Positions 32,308 to 40,945 are shown, numbered from the stretch's first letter. The stretch: 46,375 bases of DNA from Candidatus Methylomirabilis sp. (GCA_020722945.1 DYJV01000004.1:2802-49176), one strand, 5' to 3'. Translations and numbers: made by a program. The notes: a model not told the origin generated them from the letters alone.

Positions 32308-33061
32308 TTTCAATTATCTCCTTTGCAAACTCATTGTAACTTGAAGCCCCAGTTGAATCAGGCATATATAAATTGATTGGGACCCCAAATGAAGGGGCCT
32401 CGCTAAGCTTCACATTACGCGGAATAATAGTCTTAAAAACTTTATCCTTAAAATGTGCGGTAACATCAGCAACAACCTGTGACGACAGATTAGTTCTGCT
32501 GTCATACATAGTAAAGAGAATACCCTCTATATCAAGTGCAGGGTTCAATCTATTCTTTACCAGTTTCACTGTTTTTAATAACTGAGACAATCCTTCCATT
32601 GCATAATACTCACATTGAAGCGGTATCAATATAGAATCAGCAGCAACAAGTCCATTTAAAGTTAAAATTCCTAATGATGGCGGAGCATCAATAATTATAA
32701 AATCAAATTCTGTTCTAACTTCATCTACTACTTTTCTTAACAATTGTTCCCGTTTCTCTATATGGTTCATTTCAACCTGAGCGCCCGCCAAATTCATATC
32801 AGACGGTACTATATAAAGGTTTTTAATTTTAGTTTCAAGTAAAACATTTTTTATGCTCACAGTTTCAATAAGACAATTGTAAATACTTTTTTTAATAGAA
32901 ACTTTTTCAATACCAAGCCCGCTTGTGGCATTTGCCTGCGGGTCAATATCAATAAGTAAAACCTTTTTCCCGAACAATGCCAAATAACTGGAAAGGTTTA
33001 TCGCAGTAGTTGTTTTTCCTACTCCGCCTTTCTGGTTCGCAATTACTATAACTTTTCCCAT
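32294..33061 (-). CDS. parA: Chromosome partitioning ATPase ParA (Soj)
   Basis: A 255-residue deviant Walker ATPase. Its N-terminal ANQKGGVGKTTTAINLS has both Lys11 (deviant signature) and Lys16; FDFIIIDAPPSLGILTLN and LIPLQCEYYAMEGLSQLL are also typical of Soj/ParA. It forms nucleoid-bound gradients that move ParB-parS complexes. The short N-terminus, without a helix-turn-helix, is the chromosomal type. Two parS sites lie within 125 bp upstream. Confidence 0.97.
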   Translation of the reverse strand: MGKVIVIANQKGGVGKTTTAINLSSYLALFGKKVLLIDIDPQANATSGLGIEKVSIKKSIYNCLIETVSIKNVLLETKIKNLYIVPSDMNLAGAQVEMNHIEKREQLLRKVVDEVRTEFDFIIIDAPPSLGILTLNGLVAADSILIPLQCEYYAMEGLSQLLKTVKLVKNRLNPALDIEGILFTMYDSRTNLSSQVVADVTAHFKDKVFKTIIPRNVKLSEAPSFGVPINLYMPDSTGASSYNEFAKEIIENVGK

Positions 33062-33081
33062 ATTTATATTCCCATCTATAA

Positions 33082-33097
33082 TGTTTCACATGAAACA
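33082..33097. other. parS site (one mismatch)
   Basis: TGTTTCACATGAAACA matches the near-universal parS consensus TGTTTCACGTGAAACA in 15 of 16 positions. It lies 21 bases upstream of the parA start and should bind ParB and also allow autoregulation. Confidence 0.9.
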
Positions 33098-33166
33098 TTA
33101 ATATAATATATTATTCTATAATGTCCAATAATTTTCACAAATCTGTGATTTCAAAAATCTTGCCCG

Positions 33167-33182
33167 TGTTTCACGTGAAACA
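33167..33182. other. parS site (perfect)
   Basis: TGTTTCACGTGAAACA is the exact parS consensus. With the copy 70 bp away it forms a small centromere next to parA. Such clusters usually lie near the replication origin. No dnaA gene or DnaA boxes are seen in the window. Confidence 0.95.
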
Positions 33183-33336
33183 TTGCTATTAGTCTGCTCG
33201 TTTACCTTCACTATACGATTAAAATTCATTACAACATAATCACAAAAATCCTTTGACTTTTATATTATTTTTGTTAACTTGAATGTCTTGAAGTAATGAA
33301 CCCTTTTAAACCAAATTTATTTAGCGAGGTTATAAA
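33183..33336. promoter_or_regulatory. argF upstream region
   Basis: The spacer contains TTTGACTTTTATATT at 33252-33266, resembling the -35 ends of the promoters at 24645 and 24723, followed by an imperfect -10. It may start argF transcription. No arginine-box (ArgR) palindrome was recognised. Confidence 0.35.
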
Positions 33337-34254
33337 ATGAAAAAAATAGATAAGAAAGATTTAATCAGTGTTAAAGATTTAACAATAGAAGAAATATACA
33401 GAATACTCGATTTAACAAAGAAACTTAAAAAAAAGAATAAAAAACTGTTGAAAAATAAGACACTCGGATTAATATTTGAAAAACCGTCAACAAGAACAAG
33501 GGTCTCATTTGAAATTGGAATATATCAATTAGGGGGCATAGGTTTATATCTGAATAGAAACGATTTACAGATTGGAAGAGGAGAGTCAGTTAAAGATACT
33601 GCTATGACACTTTCACGCTATCTTGATGGGATAATGATAAGAGCATTTTCACATTCAATGGTAGAAGAACTTGCTCAATATGCAACAATTCCTGTTATAA
33701 ACGGACTTACTGACTTATTGCATCCCTGTCAGGCATTATCAGACTTCTTTACAATTGTTGAATACAAAAAGAGATTGTCAAATCTTAAAATCGGATTTAT
33801 AGGCGATGGTAACAATGTTGCTAATTCTTTGATAATAACCGCAGCTAAAACAGGCGCCAATATAACTGTTGCTTCTCCTGAAGGATACACTGTTAAAGAT
33901 GAGATAAAATCTATCGGTAATGATATTGCCAAAAAAAGCGGGAGTAGAATTGAATTTACTTCCGACCCCGCCGAATCTGCCAAAAATGCAGATGTCCTTT
34001 ATACAGATGTGTGGGTCTCAATGGGACAAGAACAGGAAAAAAGTAAAAGAAATGAAATTTTTCAGAAATATCAAATAAATTCTTCATTACTTAAATATGC
34101 AAAAGATGATGTTATAGTTATGCATTGTTTGCCTGCTCATAGAGGAGAAGAAATAACTGATGAGGTTATTGATGGCAACTATTCCGTTGTATTCGATCAG
34201 GCTGAAAATAGACTCCATACTCAAAAAGCAATTATGGCACTCCTTATGAAATAA
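33337..34254 (+). CDS. argF: Ornithine carbamoyltransferase
   Basis: A 305-residue enzyme that makes citrulline from ornithine and carbamoyl phosphate. The carbamoyl-phosphate loop FEKPSTRTRVSFE, HPCQALSDF and the ornithine-specific HCLPAHRGEE late loop are all present, which separates it from aspartate carbamoyltransferase. Length is normal. GCGAGG lies seven bases before the ATG. No other arginine gene is adjacent; instead a CHAT gene begins 24 bases after its stop. Confidence 0.97.
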   Translation: MKKIDKKDLISVKDLTIEEIYRILDLTKKLKKKNKKLLKNKTLGLIFEKPSTRTRVSFEIGIYQLGGIGLYLNRNDLQIGRGESVKDTAMTLSRYLDGIMIRAFSHSMVEELAQYATIPVINGLTDLLHPCQALSDFFTIVEYKKRLSNLKIGFIGDGNNVANSLIITAAKTGANITVASPEGYTVKDEIKSIGNDIAKKSGSRIEFTSDPAESAKNADVLYTDVWVSMGQEQEKSKRNEIFQKYQINSSLLKYAKDDVIVMHCLPAHRGEEITDEVIDGNYSVVFDQAENRLHTQKAIMALLMK

Positions 34255-34278
34255 ATTTTTATCTATCGGAGATGCTGT

Positions 34279-35571
34279 TTGAATTTTTTTATCATAAAAA
34301 TCGAAAAGTATATAGACCTGAAAAAGAAATTTTTTACATCAGAGAAACAGTTAAAACAATTTTCAAATATACTATTTCTTATCTCCGAATCTCAAAAAAT
34401 TTATGGTGGATTCCAAGTTGTCCGTGTAAAAAAAGAAAATAATATATATCGCCTCTATCACGAAAATAGACTAAAACTTCGCCGAGGAGTCCCCCTTAAA
34501 TCTATAAAAAATATACTTCATCTTAAACTTTCAAGCCAAAAAGTAACAAAAATAGAGAAAAAAACTTTTGTCAAAATTCTACAAATGCTTAATAAGATAA
34601 ACTTCCCCCAACTTGCTTCTGATATTCTCTATATCGATATGAATAACAACAACTTGAATATAAGGTATTTAAAAAATTACACTGAAATCCAAATTGTTCG
34701 GGAATCAATTAGCGTTGATAAAAAAATCCTTGATAATGATACAGAAAGATTTGTCAATATAATCAAAAATAAGTCCGATATTGCTCTTATTAAAAACATG
34801 GGATTCAAACTCTTCAAATTATTTTCAAAATCAAATATATTCTCTAAAAATATCTTATATAATCGCTATATCATTATTACCAGTAATAGCAGTATGGTCA
34901 CAAAAATACCTTTTGAGTTGATATATGATGGCGCAAATTTTTTCATAGAAAAAATAAGCCTTGGAAGAGGTATATATCTTGATAGTCTGCCTTATGAAGC
35001 ATTTAACCTCAACCAAAAATCCAATATAACAATTCTTCTCCCTAAATATAAAAATATACATTTCACTGCGAAAAAAATCTCTGCCCTGTTCGCAAATAAA
35101 AATTTGAACTATACAATCTATAACAAAAAACTTAAAACACAGGAGTTTGTCCATATATGCGAAAATTCTAAAATACTCTATTTTGGCGGACATTCTATAT
35201 TTGATAAAACCAGAAAAGATTATGGCTTGAAATTATCTGATAGTGATATTTTCTATCTTCAGGATTTTCAGCTATGCTCATCTCTGCCAGAATTTATAAT
35301 ATTCCACGCCTGCTTCGAAAATAAATTTTTTCAATATATAGAAAAAAAACTGCATCTATTATTTAAAAATGGCACCAAAAATATACTGATGCCTTTTATG
35401 GAAATTCCAATCGAATCGGACAGCTTTATCCAATTCTTTATGAAAAAACTTCTCGCAGGACATCCAATAGGCGACGCTTTCGAATACTCTGCCATAAATG
35501 GAATAAAAACCAACCAGCATGATTGGAAATTCTTCAGACTATATGGAGACCCTAAATTAAAATATTTCTAA
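34279..35571 (+). CDS. CHAT-domain (caspase-like) protease homologue
   Basis: A 430-residue protein. The N-terminal ~180 residues are Lys-rich and unrecognised. The C-terminal ~200 residues are a CHAT domain: an early strand YIIITSNSSMVTKIPFELI, catalytic His305 in ILYFGGHS, and catalytic Cys345 in IIFHACFEN. A late GHPIGDAFEYSAIN plus LYGDPKLKYF ends the fold, as in clan CD (caspase/separase-like) peptidases. Both catalytic residues are in place, so the protein may be active. Unlike most CHAT proteins it has no clear TPR array. The start is TTG 34279 with CGGAG seven bases upstream; there is no ATG in frame nearby. The next genes encode a sigma-like and an anti-sigma-like protein, which suggests regulated cleavage of one of them. 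Confidence 0.8.
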   Translation: MNFFIIKIEKYIDLKKKFFTSEKQLKQFSNILFLISESQKIYGGFQVVRVKKENNIYRLYHENRLKLRRGVPLKSIKNILHLKLSSQKVTKIEKKTFVKILQMLNKINFPQLASDILYIDMNNNNLNIRYLKNYTEIQIVRESISVDKKILDNDTERFVNIIKNKSDIALIKNMGFKLFKLFSKSNIFSKNILYNRYIIITSNSSMVTKIPFELIYDGANFFIEKISLGRGIYLDSLPYEAFNLNQKSNITILLPKYKNIHFTAKKISALFANKNLNYTIYNKKLKTQEFVHICENSKILYFGGHSIFDKTRKDYGLKLSDSDIFYLQDFQLCSSLPEFIIFHACFENKFFQYIEKKLHLLFKNGTKNILMPFMEIPIESDSFIQFFMKKLLAGHPIGDAFEYSAINGIKTNQHDWKFFRLYGDPKLKYF

Positions 35572-35612
35572 AATTTTTTGGAAAAATTTAAACTTTTTTT
35601 TGTATATAATAT

Positions 35613-36500
35613 ATGAGAGTAGATGAATTAAAAATTAAAAGATTAATTGCAGATTATTTGAAAAACAATGAGAATGAAAATATCTTATTTGATATTATAA
35701 AGGAGTTGAGTGAAATGGTATATAATTACCCCAGAATAGTATTTAGAAAAGATTTGGATACTTGCTCTGATTTCTACATATATTTCATAAGCGACATAAA
35801 AAAAATTATATTAAAATATAACTCACAATTGGCAAACTTTAATACTTATCTTAATATCGCATTAAAATCAAGATATATAAACTGGTATAATAAAACAATC
35901 TCAAAGCAGCAACTAAATGAGGTCCCATTGGAAAACTTAAATAATGAAAACATCCCATCACTCGAAGATAAAATTACGTATAATATTTATATTAATAAAC
36001 AATATGATAATATAAATTCAGAACTAAAATCCCTGATTAATAGTATATTAAAAAAACTGCCACAAAAAGAGATGCTTATAGTTAAACTTCTCTTTTACCC
36101 AATTGATTCAGAAACTTTAAAAATACTCTCAGCCCATCTGAATACATCCCTGAAAATGACATACAAAAAATATATGGCAACCTATCATAAGCATAACCTG
36201 ATTGAAAAACAGAATGAATTAAGAGAAAAAATTTATAAGACTGAAAATAGAATCTATGCATTAAAGAATAAAATAGATAAACTCAAAAAGCAAAACAAGA
36301 GTTATAAATCAGTCGCTAATTTCAAACAGAGACTGGAATCTATACTATCAAATCAACGGCTTAAACTCTATAAAAATAATTATGTGATGAGCTTTAAAGG
36401 AATAGAAGAACTGCTAAAAATATCAAAAAGTGAAATTTATACAAAATATAAAAAATTAAATCAAAAATTGCAACAAGAGTTATCACAATATGCAATATAA
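35613..36500 (+). CDS. Divergent sigma-factor-like protein
   Basis: A 295-residue protein. Residues about 30-90 (NYPRIVFRKDLDTCSDFYIY, then LANFNTYLNIALKSRYINWY) have the look of a sigma region 2 core helix bundle in the order of sigma70-family factors. Residues about 150-195 contain SILKKLPQKEMLIVKLLF followed by a helix-turn-helix-like LKILSAHLNTSLKMTYKKY, as in region 4. After a coiled-coil segment (about 196-240) comes a second HTH-like end (SFKGIEELLKISKSEIYTKY). The identification is by arrangement rather than by strong identity. An anti-sigma-like zinc-finger gene starts 16 bp downstream and a CHAT protease gene lies 41 bp upstream, which supports the call. I know a few similar proteins with D-x-x-x-D-F-Y-x-Y-F in spirochaetes, also annotated only weakly. 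Confidence 0.55.
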   Translation: MRVDELKIKRLIADYLKNNENENILFDIIKELSEMVYNYPRIVFRKDLDTCSDFYIYFISDIKKIILKYNSQLANFNTYLNIALKSRYINWYNKTISKQQLNEVPLENLNNENIPSLEDKITYNIYINKQYDNINSELKSLINSILKKLPQKEMLIVKLLFYPIDSETLKILSAHLNTSLKMTYKKYMATYHKHNLIEKQNELREKIYKTENRIYALKNKIDKLKKQNKSYKSVANFKQRLESILSNQRLKLYKNNYVMSFKGIEELLKISKSEIYTKYKKLNQKLQQELSQYAI

Positions 36501-36516
36501 AGGCAGGTTTCCAATT

Positions 36517-37152
36517 ATGAATAAAAAATGTAGATATTTTGATGAAAATAGGATGGCAGCATATATTGAGAACCGATTAAATCCCGTAGAAAGAGAAGCA
36601 TACGAAGAGCATCTATTCCAGTGTGATTACTGCCTAAATATATACTTTAATATGGAACAAGAGATAAAACTAATTAAACAAGCAAGACCGAAAATAATCC
36701 CTGAAAACTTACTTGAAAAGGCTATAAATAAAACACTCCCGAATCGCTTTAAAAAAAGAATTGTAAAAAATTTTTCTGAAATTATTATAAAAATGTATGA
36801 AAAAGGAATGGAAATATTAAAAACCGTAAACATCACAAATCTAACTCCTGTTCCTATCCAGGCAGTTCGAGGCAATAAATCAACATTATTAAAAAAGATA
36901 ATTTTAGAAAGTGATGTAAAAGGGATTTTATATAAAATGTTAATAGAATTTTATACTTACAATAGAATAAAAATCAAACTCAATTTTTTACAAATTATGG
37001 ATTCATTAAAAAATGAAAATATACAATTAGAAAGTCCTGAAGGGGAAATAGTTCACTCATTCAAATCCGAAGCCCTTTTCGATGATTTATCTAAAGGAAC
37101 TTATAAAATAAAACTTAAAAACATCACACTTTCAAAAATCAATATAAAATAG
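36517..37152 (+). CDS. Zinc-finger anti-sigma-like protein
   Basis: A 211-residue protein with an N-terminal ZAS/zf-HC2 motif: DENRMAAYIENRLNPVEREA then EEHLFQCDYCLNIY, giving H-x3-C-x2-C at His32, Cys36 and Cys39, with Cys5 a possible fourth ligand. This fold holds sigma factors of many groups. No clear membrane segment follows; the middle is Lys-rich and the last ~60 residues look beta-stranded. So it would be a soluble anti-sigma factor, not a membrane-spanning one. I chose ATG 36517, preceded by AAAGG and CAGG, over the ATG at 36490 that overlaps the sigma-like gene. Position right after the sigma-like gene supports a pair. Confidence 0.7.
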   Translation: MNKKCRYFDENRMAAYIENRLNPVEREAYEEHLFQCDYCLNIYFNMEQEIKLIKQARPKIIPENLLEKAINKTLPNRFKKRIVKNFSEIIIKMYEKGMEILKTVNITNLTPVPIQAVRGNKSTLLKKIILESDVKGILYKMLIEFYTYNRIKIKLNFLQIMDSLKNENIQLESPEGEIVHSFKSEALFDDLSKGTYKIKLKNITLSKINIK

Positions 37153-37164
37153 CGGAGTTACAAT

Positions 37165-37701
37165 ATGAATATAAAAAAAATTGAATCAAAGCAGATACAC
37201 AAAGGTAAATATATCTCATTTTACAGTGATAAAATATTAATAAATAATTCTATAAAAGCGGTTCGGGAATATATGACATATCCGCCTGCTGTTGGGATTA
37301 TTCCTGTTCTTGATAATGGTAACATTGTTATGGTAGAACAGTATAGATATACAAACGACATCACTTCACTTGAAATTCCAGCAGGCAAGATAGCACCAAA
37401 CGAAGACCTTAAAATAGCATCTGTCCGTGAATTAGAAGAAGAGACGGGCTTTAAATGTTCTCCTGAAGATTTAAAGCAGATTTATACTTACACGCCTGCA
37501 ATATCATACTCAACTGAAAAACTCACTCTATTTATTGCAAAAAATTTAAAAAAAGGAAAAGCAAAACCAGATGAAGATGAGTTTATCAATGTAATCACGC
37601 TTCCTGTATCTAAAATTATGGAAAAAATAGATAATAACGAAATTATGGATAGTAAAACAGTATTAGCAATGCTTTTATATATCAGATATGAAAAGATTTA
37701 A
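37165..37701 (+). CDS. NUDIX hydrolase (ADP-ribose pyrophosphatase type)
   Basis: A 178-residue NUDIX protein with the canonical box G-x5-E-x7-R-E-L-x-E-E-x-G-F, seen as GKIAPNEDLKIASVRELEEE then TGF. An upstream VEQYRY and LEIPAGKI pattern is typical of the ADP-ribose pyrophosphatase (NudF) group, which cleaves ADP-ribose to AMP and ribose-5-phosphate. It probably protects against toxic ADP-ribose. Its end overlaps the NusG-II gene by 14 bases. GCGGAG lies six bases before the start. Confidence 0.93.
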   Translation: MNIKKIESKQIHKGKYISFYSDKILINNSIKAVREYMTYPPAVGIIPVLDNGNIVMVEQYRYTNDITSLEIPAGKIAPNEDLKIASVRELEEETGFKCSPEDLKQIYTYTPAISYSTEKLTLFIAKNLKKGKAKPDEDEFINVITLPVSKIMEKIDNNEIMDSKTVLAMLLYIRYEKI

Positions 37702-38065
37702 AATTGGCGATATAATTGTTACACTCTTATTACTCGGCTTAGCAATATACTTACTACTAACATTAAATATAAAAAAATCTAACCGTATAAAAATTGAAAT
37801 TGATTCTCCATATTCAAAAAGATATTACACTTTCAGCAAAAACAGTAGAACATTATTTGTCAAAGGAAAAAGAGGCATATCAAAAATAGTTATAGCAACA
37901 AATTATGTAAAAATGTTAGATTCTGCCTGTCCCCATAAACTCTGCGTCAAACAGGGAAAAATATCAAAACCAGGTCAATCTATTATATGCCTTCCTAATC
38001 AAGTAATAATAAAACTGGTAGCAGAACCACATAAAGATGCGGGGGTAGATGCAATTTGTCACTAA
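37688..38065 (+). CDS. NusG domain II family membrane protein
   Basis: A 125-residue protein with one N-terminal membrane helix (about 9-27, IIVTLLLLGLAIYLLLTL) and an outside domain ending CPHKLCVKQGKISKPGQSII. These cysteines and GQxIxCLPN are the signature of the small NusG domain II proteins, encoded next to Gx transporters or Rnf/ApbE genes in many bacteria. It is not the transcription factor NusG. Function unknown, but probably linked to the membrane protein that overlaps it by 10 bases. Confidence 0.8.
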   Translation: MKRFKIGDIIVTLLLLGLAIYLLLTLNIKKSNRIKIEIDSPYSKRYYTFSKNSRTLFVKGKRGISKIVIATNYVKMLDSACPHKLCVKQGKISKPGQSIICLPNQVIIKLVAEPHKDAGVDAICH

Positions 38066-38586
38066 TAGATAAAATAAAAACTCTTACACCAAAACAAAAA
38101 CTGCCATATTATGCATTTCTAATCGGTTTCGGCATAGCAGCAAATCTTTTGGAAAATATCATACCCAAACCACTCCCGTTTTTAAGAATAGGAATAGCAA
38201 AGATTGCACTTCTTATCGTTATCTACTCTTTTGACATAAAGTATGTCTTATTATTTTCAATTCTCCGTGTATCAATATCAACTCTAATTACAGGAACACT
38301 TTTTACCCCTATTTTCATCTGGAGTTTATCCGGCTCAATCGGAAGTGCCTTTATTATGTTTGCTATTGCGCACACATATTTCAAAAAATATTTTTCAATA
38401 TATGGGATAAGTATAATAGGCGCAACCACAAACAATATAATCCAATGGTTTTTTATAACAATATTTTTTAATTTTTATTACTATACAATATTACCATTTG
38501 TTTTATTAATAAGTATTGCCAGTGGCGGAATTGTCGGCTACATTACAAATTATATCTCCAAAAGCTATGATAAATATATGAAATAA
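38056..38586 (+). CDS. Gx transporter/HepA-like membrane protein
   Basis: A 176-residue integral membrane protein with about five hydrophobic helices and the typical KQKLPYYAFLIGFGIAANLL, then ENIIPKPLPFLRIGIAKIAL, start. It belongs to the family annotated either as Gx transporter or as heptaprenyl diphosphate synthase component I (COG4769). The sequence fits a membrane transporter better, since it has no prenyltransferase motifs. TTG 38056 is the start, with GGGGGT upstream. Its stop abuts the convergent beta-propeller gene (38587). Confidence 0.8.
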   Translation: MSLIDKIKTLTPKQKLPYYAFLIGFGIAANLLENIIPKPLPFLRIGIAKIALLIVIYSFDIKYVLLFSILRVSISTLITGTLFTPIFIWSLSGSIGSAFIMFAIAHTYFKKYFSIYGISIIGATTNNIIQWFFITIFFNFYYYTILPFVLLISIASGGIVGYITNYISKSYDKYMK

Positions 38587-39756
38587 CTACTTTGTTATAA
38601 CAGCTGTAATATCTTTTTCCTTCCAGTATGCTATATCATTCACCTCAATTTTATTACCTGATTGAACACTCTCGTCAACCTGACAATAGCAATAATCATC
38701 ATAAACTGTAATCACTTTTAACAGTCCCTTAAATTTATTATTGTCCATCCCAATTACCTGCCCAGTAAATGGATTTTTCCTCTCTTCGTATGCCTCCAGA
38801 CTCATTCCCATAGTAACACCCTGCTTGAACCCAATATTTACTCTGAAAATTTTATCCAACTTAAAAGCATCTATATACTTATCTATCTCCTTTATGTATA
38901 TTATCTCATTCTTTTCATAAGAGCAATATTTTAAAAACTTTGACAGTTTCGGAGTATAAATACTACTATCACTTAAAACATTAACTTTCAGCCGTGTCGG
39001 AATATGTGCTATATATAAATCCCTACCATTAACAACATATACAATAAATTTATTATCCTGTGATATTGCAAAATCTGTTATCTCATCATACTCCTCTACA
39101 ACATTAACTGTCTTAAACAAATTTATATCCATCAGTTTAATCTTTTTCAAATCATTATCCTGAAATATATACTTATTCTCGTTTTTGAATGGCAATACTG
39201 TTTTAATAAACTCTCGTGTTATAACATCAGATTTCAAATTACTCTTATAGGTAGATATATGAAACTCTTCATCAAAATATATAATAGATTTATCATTATT
39301 CATAAAGAATGGTTTACTGCCATCCCCCAAAAATGAATTTTCTCCATTCGCCAATTCCATCAAATAAATTTTAGAACCATCTGAATAAACAATTTTACTG
39401 TTATCATAACTAAAATTCATATCAACAATTTCAGTAGTTGCTAAATTGAAACTTTTGGTATTCGTTGGCCCTTTATAAACAATCAATTTATCTTTTTGAG
39501 AAGTTGCAATTATTTTGCCGTCATTTGACCATACAGGAATAATTCCTGTATCATAAAATAGTGTGATAGCAGTCGATTTCTTAATATTATATATTTTCCA
39601 TATCTTTTTTCCTGTGTTTTTCCCAATAACTGAATATAGAAATTCTTCGTCCTCTTCTGTTGACCATATAGCATTGTTTCCATTGACGGTTACACTCTGA
39701 AGGCTATTAATAAAAAAGAATGGGACAATCAAAAATAATATAATTTTTTTAACCAT
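38587..39756 (-). CDS. Exported beta-propeller-like protein
   Basis: A 389-residue protein with a signal peptide (about 1-22, IILFLIVPFFFINSLQ). The next ~250 residues are repeated blocks (IIPVWSNDGKIIAT, MNFSYDNSKIVYSDGSKIYL, ITDFAISQDNKFIVYVVNGR) resembling TolB/WD40-like propeller blades. The last ~90 residues (RVNIGFKQGVTMGMSLEAYE) look like a small beta-barrel tail. I do not recognise the family. GGGGGG lies six bases before the start. It follows the iron-ADH homologue by 28 bp. Confidence 0.65.
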   Translation of the reverse strand: MVKKIILFLIVPFFFINSLQSVTVNGNNAIWSTEEDEEFLYSVIGKNTGKKIWKIYNIKKSTAITLFYDTGIIPVWSNDGKIIATSQKDKLIVYKGPTNTKSFNLATTEIVDMNFSYDNSKIVYSDGSKIYLMELANGENSFLGDGSKPFFMNNDKSIIYFDEEFHISTYKSNLKSDVITREFIKTVLPFKNENKYIFQDNDLKKIKLMDINLFKTVNVVEEYDEITDFAISQDNKFIVYVVNGRDLYIAHIPTRLKVNVLSDSSIYTPKLSKFLKYCSYEKNEIIYIKEIDKYIDAFKLDKIFRVNIGFKQGVTMGMSLEAYEERKNPFTGQVIGMDNNKFKGLLKVITVYDDYCYCQVDESVQSGNKIEVNDIAYWKEKDITAVITK

Positions 39757-39784
39757 ACTATCCCCCCATTATATAAAAAACTAT

Positions 39785-40945
39785 TTAATATGCAGTGAGC
39801 ATAATATTTAGAATATCTTCTTTTGAGATGGGTGAAGGAACATAATTAAGGAAGCTGTATCTTCTTGCCACACTTGATATCAATGGCAAATCTTCTTTAT
39901 TTACTTTATAATCACTCAACTTTTGCGGCACTTTCAAATCAAATAATAATTTTCTCACACCTTCAATAGCTTTAATTGCAGCCTCAACAACTGTAATATT
40001 AGCAACCTCTTCACCAAGTGATTTAGCTATATGCACATATTTGTTTGGAGATACCGTAAGATTAAATTCCATTACATGAGGCAATATTATGGCGTGAGCA
40101 ATATTCTTATATATATTAGTCTTCCCTGATAAAGCTAAAACAGTTGCTTCACAGCTTCCCAAATGAGAAGTCAAAAGAGAAAGAGAAACCAGAACAGTTG
40201 CCATCATAACATTGGAACGTGCAGTTAAATCATCTTTATTCATAAAAAGTGTCTTCAAACTTTTCCCAACAAGTTCAACAGCCCTCACCGCAGATGAATC
40301 AGAGATAGGATTCGAAGATGCTGATATATAAGACTCAATAGCATTTGACAGCACAGCAAATCCAGAGCCAACAGTATAATTTAACGGCAACGACAAAGTC
40401 GTTTTAGGGTCAACCAATGTATATAATGGGAATAATGATTTATTTCTAAATTCTTTTCTGATATTATCATCACTATCTTGTAAAATAAATTTATCATCAA
40501 AAGCCTGAACAACTGCCGGAATAGTTGGAATAATAATAACCGGAACCGCATCATCTGACCCAATTTTACCGTTTAAATATTCAACAACTGACCCTTCATT
40601 TTTAGCAAGATACGCAGATGCTTTTGCACTATTTATAACACTACTACTCCCGAGAGCAATAACTAATTTTGCATGTGATTGCCTTAATAACTCAGCCACC
40701 TCATCTATAACATCATTCTCAGGGTCCCTTCTTATGTTATCATATAGTATATAATCAACCCCACTTTTCTCTAATAAATTTTCCACCCGCGGCAGCAATC
40801 CTATTTTACGCATAACATCACCATTGGTTATAATAAATACTTTATTTGTATACTCAACAGCAATCTCGCCTATCCTGTTAAAAACATCAGCACCAAAAAT
40901 TATTTTAGTTGGAAACGTATATTCAATTGTTCTAACAATTGGCAT
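39785..40945 (-). CDS. Iron-containing alcohol dehydrogenase homologue lacking metal ligands
   Basis: A 386-residue protein with the iron-ADH fold: EYTFPTKIIFGADVFNRIGE at the start, ALGSSSVINSAKA in the NAD loop place and IILPHVMEFN before the last third. Comparing with the usual GMDALTHAIE and GYVHAMAH...PHG motifs, the four metal ligands Asp, His, His, His are replaced by Ala197, Asn201, Glu266 and Lys280. The NAD-binding GGGS is also changed to LGSS. It therefore probably does not catalyse metal-dependent alcohol oxidation and may bind a ligand or have another chemistry. AGGA lies eight bases before the ATG. It precedes the beta-propeller gene. Confidence 0.8.
   Translation of the reverse strand: MPIVRTIEYTFPTKIIFGADVFNRIGEIAVEYTNKVFIITNGDVMRKIGLLPRVENLLEKSGVDYILYDNIRRDPENDVIDEVAELLRQSHAKLVIALGSSSVINSAKASAYLAKNEGSVVEYLNGKIGSDDAVPVIIIPTIPAVVQAFDDKFILQDSDDNIRKEFRNKSLFPLYTLVDPKTTLSLPLNYTVGSGFAVLSNAIESYISASSNPISDSSAVRAVELVGKSLKTLFMNKDDLTARSNVMMATVLVSLSLLTSHLGSCEATVLALSGKTNIYKNIAHAIILPHVMEFNLTVSPNKYVHIAKSLGEEVANITVVEAAIKAIEGVRKLLFDLKVPQKLSDYKVNKEDLPLISSVARRYSFLNYVPSPISKEDILNIMLTAY

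Noticed and set aside
33062-33336. Replication origin next to parS
   Set aside because: The stretch is AT-rich and has a TCACA/TGTGA pair, but no DnaA boxes or dnaA gene were found.
34272-34440. Alternative ATG at 34272 for the CHAT gene
   Set aside because: It is in another frame and ends after 56 codons with no family signal; the CHAT frame is reached only from TTG 34279.
34279-37152. Type III-E CRISPR (Craspase) locus
   Set aside because: No Cas protein, no repeat array and no Csx30-like gene are present; only the CHAT and sigma idea is shared.
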